Assembly: GCF_003854895.1 (NCBI RefSeq)
Contig: NZ_CP033966.1
Coordinates: 2,356,001-2,420,000 of the forward strand
From: Pigmentiphaga sp. H8
GTDB taxonomy: Bacteria; Pseudomonadota; Gammaproteobacteria; Burkholderiales; Burkholderiaceae_B
DNA length: 64,000 nt
Direction: 5' to 3'
The notes beneath the pieces are model-generated. The model worked only from the letters and a program-made list of their open reading frames with translations. It was not told the origin of the DNA and did not search any database. The stretch's first letter is position 1, and each line of letters opens with the position of its first letter. A program made the translations under genes and the position numbers. Positions 54,036 through 61,198 of the stretch are shown here, piece by piece.

Positions 54036-55187
54036 ATGAAACGCAAAGTAGAAATCGCCGGAGGCGGCATCGCCGGCCTGAGCGCCGGCGCGCTGTTCGC
54101 GCGCCGTGGCTGGGAAGTCAACGTCCACGAGCAGGGATCCGAGATCCGTGAGGTGGGGGCGGGCATCTATATCAAGAACAACAGCCTGGAAGTGCTGGAG
54201 AAGCTGGGCGTGCTGGACCGCATCCGCGGCCAGGGCACGGTGCTCGAACGCGCGCAGATCCAGTTCGCCGACGGTACGGTCAAGCAGGAACGGCCGCTGC
54301 GGGACAAGTCGCGCGTCCATACCTTCGCCCGGCAGGTGCTGATCGAGGGCCTGCGCGACGCGGCGCTGGAAGCCGGCGTGAACATCGTGACCGGCTCGCG
54401 CGTGACCGGCGCGCTGCCCGGCAAGGGCCTTCTGACCGCCGACGGCGGGCTGCATGAAGCCGACCTCGTCATCGCGGCCGACGGCGTGCATTCGGCGGTG
54501 CGCAACTCGCAGAAAATGGGAGGGGGGTTCACGGAACTGCCGACCATCATCAACCGCTACCTGATCGAGGGCCGCGCCTTCACGCCCCAGCCCAAGACGG
54601 TGGAGCACTGGTCCGGCAACCGGCGCATAGGCGTGACGCCGTCGGGGCCCGGCCACACCTATGTCTACATGGTCGCGCCGGCCTGGGATGCCACGGCGGC
54701 GCGCTTTCCCATCGATGTCGAGGACTGGAGCCGGCGCTTTCCCAAGATCGCCGACCTGATGGCGGTGCTGCATCGGGCCGAGGGCACGCAATACCATTAC
54801 GGCCTGGTCAAGTGCCCGAAGTGGAGCGTCGGCAACATCGCCATCCTGGGCGACGCCGCCCATGGTTTGCCGCCGACCCTGGGGCAGGGGGCGGGGCTGA
54901 CCTTGATGAACGCCTACGCGCTGGCGCACCTGGTGGCGGACGCCGACGACGTTGCTTCGGCGGTGGCCGCCTGGGAGCAGCGCGTGCGCTTCATCAGCGA
55001 CCGCACGCAGGCCTGGGCCGTGCGCTATGACTGGTTCACGCGCCAGTGGCCGACCTCGCTGGACTTCGCGCGTCCGCTGGTGGCCTGGAGCTTCGGCCAG
55101 TTCAAGTGCCTGAACGAACGCATGCGCGTGGCCGACCGCGGCCTGGCGCAGGCGGGCATAGACATGATGGGAGAGGTGCGGCCATGA
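54036..55187 (+). CDS. FAD-dependent aromatic hydroxylase (class A monooxygenase)
   Basis: A 383-residue monooxygenase of the p-hydroxybenzoate/6-hydroxynicotinate hydroxylase type. It has GGGIAGLSAG near the N-terminus, the ADGVHSAVR motif and the FAD-ribityl motif LGDAAHGLPPTLGQGAGL. It would add a second hydroxyl group, giving the diol-like substrate needed by the extradiol dioxygenase. It follows that gene after 37 bases and overlaps the CoxG-like gene by four bases. Confidence 0.9.
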   Translation: MKRKVEIAGGGIAGLSAGALFARRGWEVNVHEQGSEIREVGAGIYIKNNSLEVLEKLGVLDRIRGQGTVLERAQIQFADGTVKQERPLRDKSRVHTFARQVLIEGLRDAALEAGVNIVTGSRVTGALPGKGLLTADGGLHEADLVIAADGVHSAVRNSQKMGGGFTELPTIINRYLIEGRAFTPQPKTVEHWSGNRRIGVTPSGPGHTYVYMVAPAWDATAARFPIDVEDWSRRFPKIADLMAVLHRAEGTQYHYGLVKCPKWSVGNIAILGDAAHGLPPTLGQGAGLTLMNAYALAHLVADADDVASAVAAWEQRVRFISDRTQAWAVRYDWFTRQWPTSLDFARPLVAWSFGQFKCLNERMRVADRGLAQAGIDMMGEVRP

Positions 55188-55789
55188 TCATAGACGGCAC
55201 CAAGACGCTGGCGGCGCCGCGCGGCCGGGTCTGGGAGGCGCTGGACGACCTGGATTTCCTGCGCCGCACGATTCCCGATTGCCGCGCCATCAGCCGCACC
55301 GACGACGGCGGCTACCGGGCCACGATCTCGGCGGGCGTGGGGCCCATACGCGCCAACTTCGACGTGGCCTTCGCCCGCGCGGTCCAGGCGCAGCAGGAGC
55401 GCTTCACGCTGACGGGCCAGGGCTCGGCCGGCGTGGCCGGCGCCGCCACCGGCAGCGTGGCCGTGACGCTGGAGGACATCGCCGGCGGCACCTTGCTGGG
55501 CTACCGCGCCGAGACCGAGGTGACCGGCAAGGTCGCGCAACTGGGCGCGCGGATGATAGACGGCGCGGCGCGCAAGTTCTCGGAACAGTTCTTCGCCAAC
55601 GTGCAGCGCGAATTGTCGGGGGCGGGGGCCCAGGCCGCCGCCCCCGCATCCGGGTTCGCTGCCCCGGCTGTGCCTGCGCCCGCGCCATCCGCCTCGCCGG
55701 CGGCGGGACGCTGGCAAGGCTGGTGGCTGCCCATCGCCTGCGCAGTGGGCTGCTTCGTCGGCACCTTCTGCGCCAACCTGCTGCGATGA
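55184..55789 (+). CDS. CoxG-like SRPBCC protein with C-terminal membrane anchor
   Basis: A 201-residue protein with an N-terminal SRPBCC/CoxG domain (about 1-145: RVWEALDDLDFLRRTIPDC, then GYRAETEVTGKVAQLGARMI), an Ala/Pro-rich linker and one C-terminal membrane helix (WWLPIACAVGCFVGTFCANL). In CO dehydrogenase systems CoxG recruits the enzyme to the membrane and links it to quinone. Its place beside a CoxLMS-type hydroxylase suggests the same task here. Confidence 0.88.
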   Translation: MIIDGTKTLAAPRGRVWEALDDLDFLRRTIPDCRAISRTDDGGYRATISAGVGPIRANFDVAFARAVQAQQERFTLTGQGSAGVAGAATGSVAVTLEDIAGGTLLGYRAETEVTGKVAQLGARMIDGAARKFSEQFFANVQRELSGAGAQAAAPASGFAAPAVPAPAPSASPAAGRWQGWWLPIACAVGCFVGTFCANLLR

Positions 55790-57339
55790 CCCGCATGGCC
55801 AGGCCCGCTTCCCGCGCCGCCGCATTCGGCCGGCGCCGCGCCGTCGTCACCGGCCATCACCTGGCCAGCCAGAGCGCGCTGGATACCTTGCGGGCCGGCG
55901 GCTCGCTGGTCGATGCGATGATCTCGGCCTCGGCCGTCATGGCGGTGGCGCTGCCGCACGCGACCTCGCTGGGCGGCTGCGGCATGATGCTGTATTACGA
56001 CGCGGCCTCGGGCACGATCCAGGCCTTGAACGGCACGGGCCGGGCGCCCGGCCTGGCCCGGCCGGATGCCTTCGGCGACGGCGGCATCGGTCCGCGCGGG
56101 CCGTCGACCTGGGTGGTGCCCGGGCTCGTGCGCCTGTGGGACCAGGCGCACCGGCGCCACGGGCGCCTGCCCTGGGCCTTGCTGCTGGAGGACGCCGTGC
56201 GCCACGCGGCGGACGGCATAGGGTGCTCCAGCGAGATCCATCGCAACCTCGGGAGCGCCAAGCCGGCGGTAGTCCGCCAGCCCGGCTTCGGCACCCTGTT
56301 CGCGCCCGAGGGCCGGCCGCTGGCGGCGGGGGACCTGCTGCGCCAGCCCGCCCTGGCCGACACCTTGAAGCGCATCGCGCGCGATGGCGCCGACGCTTTC
56401 TACGAAGGACCCATTGCCCGCAGCCTGGACGCCTTCGCGCGGGAGCAGGGCGGCCTGCTGCGCCTGGACGACATGCTGGCGCAGCGGGCCGACTGGGCGC
56501 GGCCGGTCAGCCTGTCCGTACGGGACCGGCACATCCACGTCATGCCGCCGAACTCGCTGGGCGTGCTGATGCTGGCCCAGCTGGAGGCGCTGGCGCCGTA
56601 CCTGGACGAGCCCGAAGGCCAACGGGCCTATGCGCAGATCCAGATCGCCCGGCTATGTCTGGAAACCTTCCAGCGCAAGGTGGCCGATCCGGCCGCGCCG
56701 TGGCCCGCGACCCTGGATCCGGAACGGGTCGCGCGGCGCCTGGCCCGCGTGGCGGAGGCGACGCCTTCGGGCGCGCGGGATCCCGGCGACACCGCCGGCA
56801 TCGTGCTGGCGGACGACCAGGGCAACGCGCTGGCCATGCTGCAAAGCGTGTTCCAGCCTTTCGGCAGCGGCTGCGTGGATGCGCAAACCGGCATCCTGAT
56901 GAACAACCGCCTGATCGAGTTCGATCTCGATCCGGCCAGCCCCAACGTGCTGGGGCCGGGCAAGCGGCCGGTCCACACCCTGAATCCCTACATCGTGATG
57001 GAAGGCGGCCGGCCGGCCATGCTGGGCGTGTCGCCGGGCGGCGTGAGCCAGACCACGACCGGCGTACAGGTGATCGCCCATGCCTGCTTCGAGGACATGC
57101 CGCTGGCCGAGGCCATCGACGCGCCGCGCTGGAGCATCACGCGCGGCGGCGACATCCTGCTCGAACCCGGTTTCCAGGAGGGCGTGGCGCGGCGGCTGCG
57201 CGAGGCCGGCGTGCCGGTGGAGGAGGATTCCCTGCACGAGTTCTATTTCGGGTCGGCCAAGGCCATCCGCATGCGTCCGGATGGTACCCTGGAAGCGGCG
57301 GCCGACCTGCGCCGCCAGGCCTGCGCGCTGGCGGATTGA
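55786..57339 (+). CDS. Gamma-glutamyltransferase-family protein, no signal peptide
   Basis: A 517-residue Ntn-hydrolase of the GGT family. The N-terminal part matches (HHLASQSALDTLRAGGSLVDAM); the self-processing nucleophile is Thr336 in PGDTAG, followed by the FQPFGSG and LNPYIVMEGG segments. Unlike classical GGT it has no export signal, so it should work in the cytoplasm. As last gene of the hydroxylase operon (ATGA overlap) it may hydrolyse an amide or gamma-glutamyl conjugate of a pathway compound. The reaction is not known. Confidence 0.85.
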   Translation: MTRMARPASRAAAFGRRRAVVTGHHLASQSALDTLRAGGSLVDAMISASAVMAVALPHATSLGGCGMMLYYDAASGTIQALNGTGRAPGLARPDAFGDGGIGPRGPSTWVVPGLVRLWDQAHRRHGRLPWALLLEDAVRHAADGIGCSSEIHRNLGSAKPAVVRQPGFGTLFAPEGRPLAAGDLLRQPALADTLKRIARDGADAFYEGPIARSLDAFAREQGGLLRLDDMLAQRADWARPVSLSVRDRHIHVMPPNSLGVLMLAQLEALAPYLDEPEGQRAYAQIQIARLCLETFQRKVADPAAPWPATLDPERVARRLARVAEATPSGARDPGDTAGIVLADDQGNALAMLQSVFQPFGSGCVDAQTGILMNNRLIEFDLDPASPNVLGPGKRPVHTLNPYIVMEGGRPAMLGVSPGGVSQTTTGVQVIAHACFEDMPLAEAIDAPRWSITRGGDILLEPGFQEGVARRLREAGVPVEEDSLHEFYFGSAKAIRMRPDGTLEAAADLRRQACALAD

Positions 57340-57345
57340 GCGCCG

Positions 57346-58125
57346 CTAGATTTCCAGCGTCGCCATCACCGGCGCGTGGTCCGACGGCTGTTCGTTCTTG
57401 CGGATCTCGCGCTCGATCACGCACTCGCTGCACACGGCCTTCAAGGTGTCGGACAGCAGGATGTGGTCGATGCGCAGGCCGGCATTGCGGCGGAACCCCA
57501 GTTGCCGGTAGTCCCACCAACTGAAGGACTTGGGCGGCTGCTCGAACAGCCGGAAGGCGTCGTGCAGGCCCACGTCCAGCAGCGAGCGGAACGCGGCGCG
57601 CTCGGGTTCGGACACCAGCACGCTGCCTTCCCACTTGACCGGGTCGTGCACGTCGCGATCGTCGGGCGCGACGTTGTAGTCGCCCAGCACCGCCAGGCGC
57701 GGATAGCGGCCCAGTTCCTCTTGCAGGCCGTCGCGGAAGGCGGCGAACCATTTCAGCTTGTAGTCGTACTTGTCGCTGCCCACCGACTGCCCGTTGGGGC
57801 AATAGGCGCTGATCACGCGCACCTCGCCCGCGGGCGTGTCCAGCGTGGCGGCGATCACGCGCTGCTGGGGGTCCTCGAAGCCGTCGATGTTCTTGGTCAC
57901 GTCCCGGACCGGCTGGCGGCTCAGGATGGCCACGCCGTTGTAGGTCTTCTGGCCGGTGAACGCCGCGTGATAGCCGATTTCCTCGAAGGCGCCGACGGGA
58001 AACTTGTCGTCGGTCAGCTTGAGTTCCTGCAGGCACAGCGCGTCGACCGGCGTGGCCTGCAGGTAGGCGATGACCTGGGGCAGGCGCACGTTCAGGGAGT
58101 TTATGTTCCAGGTAGCGAGTTTCAT
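57346..58125 (-). CDS. xth: Exodeoxyribonuclease III
   Basis: A 259-residue AP endonuclease/3'-exonuclease of base-excision repair. It shows KLATWNINSLNVR at the start, LQELKL, LGDYNVAPDDRD and the terminal SDHAPV, all metal- and phosphate-binding motifs. ATG 58125 starts directly at the conserved KLATWN; an upstream ATG at 58176 is not needed. It converges with the GGT-family gene. Confidence 0.95.
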   Translation of the reverse strand: MKLATWNINSLNVRLPQVIAYLQATPVDALCLQELKLTDDKFPVGAFEEIGYHAAFTGQKTYNGVAILSRQPVRDVTKNIDGFEDPQQRVIAATLDTPAGEVRVISAYCPNGQSVGSDKYDYKLKWFAAFRDGLQEELGRYPRLAVLGDYNVAPDDRDVHDPVKWEGSVLVSEPERAAFRSLLDVGLHDAFRLFEQPPKSFSWWDYRQLGFRRNAGLRIDHILLSDTLKAVCSECVIEREIRKNEQPSDHAPVMATLEI

Positions 58126-58192
58126 TGGGGTACTGGGAATGCCGTCAATTAACCAATCATTCCCGCATGCTACCAAGCAAACCCCCTGGCGC

Positions 58193-58648
58193 CTATTTCG
58201 TCACCGCCACCGTCCCCTTCATCAGCGCCGCATGCCCCGGGAACGAGCAGAAGAACGCATAGTTTTCCCCCGCCTTGAGCTTGCTCGTGTCGAAGGTGAC
58301 GGAGTCGGTTTCCCCGCCGCCTATCACCTTCGTGTGCGCGATCACGCGCGTATCGCCCGGCTTGAGGTAATTCTTGTCCAGCCCGGCGGGGATGCCGTCG
58401 GCCGCGATGCCTTGCACATCCGAGGCCTTGCTCAATACCCAGTTGTGTCCCATCGAGGTCTTGGGCAGCTTGCCCGGGTGCGTGAGCTTGACCGTGAACT
58501 GCTTGCAGCTTTGCGGCACCTCGATGCTGGTCTTGTCGAATTTCATGGCATCGTTGCCCGCGATCTCCACGTTGCAGGTGGCGGCGAAGGCGGGGCCGGC
58601 CAGCGTGGCGGCCAGCAGCAGGGCCGGGGTGGTGTGCAGGATCTTCAT
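58193..58648 (-). CDS. azu: Azurin (periplasmic blue copper protein)
   Basis: A 151-residue precursor with a 22-residue signal peptide (ending AFA) and mature azurin starting ATCNVEIAGNDAMKF. The copper ligands are visible: His in MGHNWVLS, then Cys, His and Met in FFCSFPGHAALMKG. It ferries electrons in the periplasm, for example to nitrite reductase or in stress responses. A strong AAGGAGA precedes the ATG and it begins 11 bases after nnrS, so it shares that gene's NO-responsive promoter. Confidence 0.96.
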   Translation of the reverse strand: MKILHTTPALLLAATLAGPAFAATCNVEIAGNDAMKFDKTSIEVPQSCKQFTVKLTHPGKLPKTSMGHNWVLSKASDVQGIAADGIPAGLDKNYLKPGDTRVIAHTKVIGGGETDSVTFDTSKLKAGENYAFFCSFPGHAALMKGTVAVTK

Positions 58649-58659
58649 CAGGTTCTCCT

Positions 58660-59856
58660 TCAGGAACGTTGGTCGAAACGCGGGCGAATCAGCAGCGGGA
58701 AGAAGCGCCACAGGTACAGCGCGAACCCCAGGATCCAGGCGGCCGCCGATGCGTGCAGGACGCCCATGGCCCAGGCCGTGGGCAGCAGCGCGGCCAGGCG
58801 CAGCGCGGCCGCCGCGATCACCAGCGCATAGGCCGCCACCATGCTGCGGTCGGTGCGCAGCGGACGCCCCAGGTGGCCCAGCGCCGTGCGGGTGACCATG
58901 CCGATGATCAGCACGGCGAAGCCCGCCGCGCCGATGACGTGCGCCGGCCAGGCCAGGCGCGGGACCCAGCCCGCCGCGTGCGCCGCGGCCACCAGCAGGC
59001 CGATGCCCAGCGCGGCGTAGCCCACGTACAGGATCCACAGCAGCGGCACGCGCCGCACCGCCCAGGGGCGCCATGCCAGCAGTTGCCAGCAGGTCAGCAC
59101 GCCGGTGGCAGCAAGAGCCAGGCCCGCCCCTGGCATCCAGTCCGCCAGCAGGAGCGCGATCGCCAGCACGCCCGCGCCGAGCTGCCATTGGCCGCTGCGG
59201 GTATGCATGGGGATGTCCAGGCCGGCCACGGCGCGCATCGCGAAGAAGGGGATCACGCGCCGCGCCACCAGCAGTGCGATCACCGCCATGCACAGCAGCC
59301 CGAGGTTGAAGCGCGCCAGCAACAGGGCGTAGTCGCCTTGCAGGACCGTATGGAGGTAGAGGACGTTCGCCGCGCCCAATCCAAGGATGAGTACGGGTAT
59401 GCCGTAGTTGCGCTTGCTGCGCGCCTGGTAGATGGAGCGTCCCAGGGCCACCGCGGCGGTGGCGAAGAACAAGGTCTCGCCGCATGCGGCAAGCCAGAAT
59501 CCCGCGGTGTCGGGCACCAGGTAGCCGACCCGCGCCAGTAGCCAGAGGGCCGTCAGCGCCCCCAGGGCCTTGCCGTGCAGCGGATTGATGCCGGTCCAGT
59601 TGGCGCCGGCGGTAAGCAGGAAACCCACGGCGATGGTGGCGATGAAGCCCCAGAGCATTTCATGGGCATGCCAGGCCACGCCGCCGAGCGGTCCGGTCAG
59701 GGCCTGCGGCGCGTACACCCAGAGCAGGACGGACAAGGCGGCCCACAGGCAGCCCGCCAGGTACAGGGGCCGGAAGCCCAGTTCCAGGAAAGCGCGCCAC
59801 TGCGGAGGCGGCGGGGTGGGGGGCACCGGTTCTTCGACTTCCAGCAGGATGGCCAT
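58660..59856 (-). CDS. nnrS: NnrS family heme-copper membrane protein
   Basis: A 398-residue membrane protein with about 12 helices and the family segments LELGFRPLYLAGCLWA, WHAHEMLWGF, VGFLLTAGANWTG and RRVIPFF. NnrS protects cells from nitric oxide stress. ATG 59856 was chosen as the beginning of the conserved N-terminus. A good NsrR-like operator lies 35 bases upstream. It is followed by azurin in the same transcript. Confidence 0.93.
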   Translation of the reverse strand: MAILLEVEEPVPPTPPPPQWRAFLELGFRPLYLAGCLWAALSVLLWVYAPQALTGPLGGVAWHAHEMLWGFIATIAVGFLLTAGANWTGINPLHGKALGALTALWLLARVGYLVPDTAGFWLAACGETLFFATAAVALGRSIYQARSKRNYGIPVLILGLGAANVLYLHTVLQGDYALLLARFNLGLLCMAVIALLVARRVIPFFAMRAVAGLDIPMHTRSGQWQLGAGVLAIALLLADWMPGAGLALAATGVLTCWQLLAWRPWAVRRVPLLWILYVGYAALGIGLLVAAAHAAGWVPRLAWPAHVIGAAGFAVLIIGMVTRTALGHLGRPLRTDRSMVAAYALVIAAAALRLAALLPTAWAMGVLHASAAAWILGFALYLWRFFPLLIRPRFDQRS

Positions 59857-59890
59857 GGGCCGGCTCCGTGGGGGATGGACGTCTGGTTTG

Positions 59891-59913
59891 AAGATATATA
59901 TTAAATGAATCTT
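59891..59913. promoter_or_regulatory. NsrR-like operator before nnrS-azu
   Basis: A 23-base near-palindrome with AAGAT and ATCTT ends and a central TTAAAT agrees with the NsrR site (AAGATGYATTT-N-AAATRCATCTT) at 20 positions. It sits between the AraC gene and nnrS, where the nnrS promoter must be. It predicts repression by the nitric-oxide sensor NsrR and induction of both nnrS and azurin by NO. Confidence 0.75.
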
Positions 59914-59954
59914 ATGGGGGGGAACCCCAATACCGCTGACGACGCCGGGGATTT

Positions 59955-60989
59955 TCAACAGGGATCTTGCGAGCGGGCGCGGGCCGACGCATCGGCGGCC
60001 GGACTGCTCCACGTCCGATGGTGCCATTCGGAGGGCAGCAGGCCGAAGCGCAGGCGGAACAGCTTGCTGAAGGCCGATTGGTCCGCGAAGCCGCAGCGCC
60101 ACGAGAGCGAGCCGATGTGCAGCCTGGGGCTGCGCTCGATCAAGGCCTTGGCGCGTTGCAGGCGGATTTCGCGCAGGGCTCCCATCACCGTTTCGCCCCG
60201 GGATGCGAAGGCCGCGTAAAGGCGGGTGCGCGAGCAGCCGGCGCCGCGGGCGACCGCCGCGACGTCGAGGTCGTGTCGGTGGGCCTCGCGTTCCATGAAG
60301 CGCAGCGCCGCCGCATGGCGGCCCCCGTTCAGGCCATCTTCCAGGTCGGACTGTTCCTGGTTCGATCCCTGCCGCCCCAGGTTGCGCAGCATCAGCAACG
60401 CGAGCGAACGCGTGCCTTCCAGCAGGCTGGCGTACTCCACGCCGTCGAGCTTCTGCGGCTGGCGTGTCAGCAGGGCCAGATGATTCAACTGGCTGGCCAG
60501 GGCGGGCGCCAGCGCGCAGTGTTCCAGCGGGATGGGCACGTTGCCCGGCTCGCGTCCCAGCGCCGCGCGCACCTCGTCGCGGGGCAGGGCCAGGAAGACC
60601 TCGCGCGAGCCCTGGCTCCAGCGGTAGTGCCCGATGCGCCAGGGGTCGTACAGGCCCAGGTTGCCCGGTCCGACGCGTTGAGGCTCGCCCGGTGCGGCAT
60701 CGCGTATCAGTTCGCCGGCCTGGATCAGTGTGACCACCACCATCTCGGGCGCATGGGCCAGGCGGCGGGACGCCGCCCGCATTTCGTAGGCGGACGAACG
60801 CATGGTGCCGAAGATGCAGGTGCTGCTGCGCAAGGTGAGCAGTTCCGCATCGAGTTCGGTACCGGGTGGTGGCGGCAGCATTTCCACCCACTGGTGCGCA
60901 CGTTCGCGCCAGGCGTCGAAACGCAGCCCCGGCTCCACGTCGTGGGAAGACAGATGCTCCGGTACGCAAGGAGGCGGGGTGGTCGGCAT
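59955..60989 (-). CDS. AraC-family transcriptional regulator
   Basis: A 344-residue AraC protein with an N-terminal AraC-binding-like domain (about 20-200) and a C-terminal double helix-turn-helix (DVAAVARGAGCSRTRLYAAF, later SLSWRCGFADQSAFSKLFRL). The start at ATG 60989 begins the conserved N-terminal part. The target is unknown; it is upstream of nnrS on the same strand and divergent from the glycosidase-like gene, either of which it might control. Confidence 0.88.
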   Translation of the reverse strand: MPTTPPPCVPEHLSSHDVEPGLRFDAWRERAHQWVEMLPPPPGTELDAELLTLRSSTCIFGTMRSSAYEMRAASRRLAHAPEMVVVTLIQAGELIRDAAPGEPQRVGPGNLGLYDPWRIGHYRWSQGSREVFLALPRDEVRAALGREPGNVPIPLEHCALAPALASQLNHLALLTRQPQKLDGVEYASLLEGTRSLALLMLRNLGRQGSNQEQSDLEDGLNGGRHAAALRFMEREAHRHDLDVAAVARGAGCSRTRLYAAFASRGETVMGALREIRLQRAKALIERSPRLHIGSLSWRCGFADQSAFSKLFRLRFGLLPSEWHHRTWSSPAADASARARSQDPC

Positions 60990-61198
60990 GACACAAAATG
61001 ATACACCTGTGGCGCGCAATGCTACATCCGGGACGATTTCCCGGTACTCGGGACGCTTGCCCCAAACATGCCTGCCTCGCAAAAGAGGCCTTTCTCTAAC
61101 ATCTGCTCATCCTTCCCATGCGAATGACGCGGCATTGCGAATGTCAGGGCGTCGGTTCGTTTCACGGGCCACGGGACCGGTTTCTCAGGAGCGGCAGT

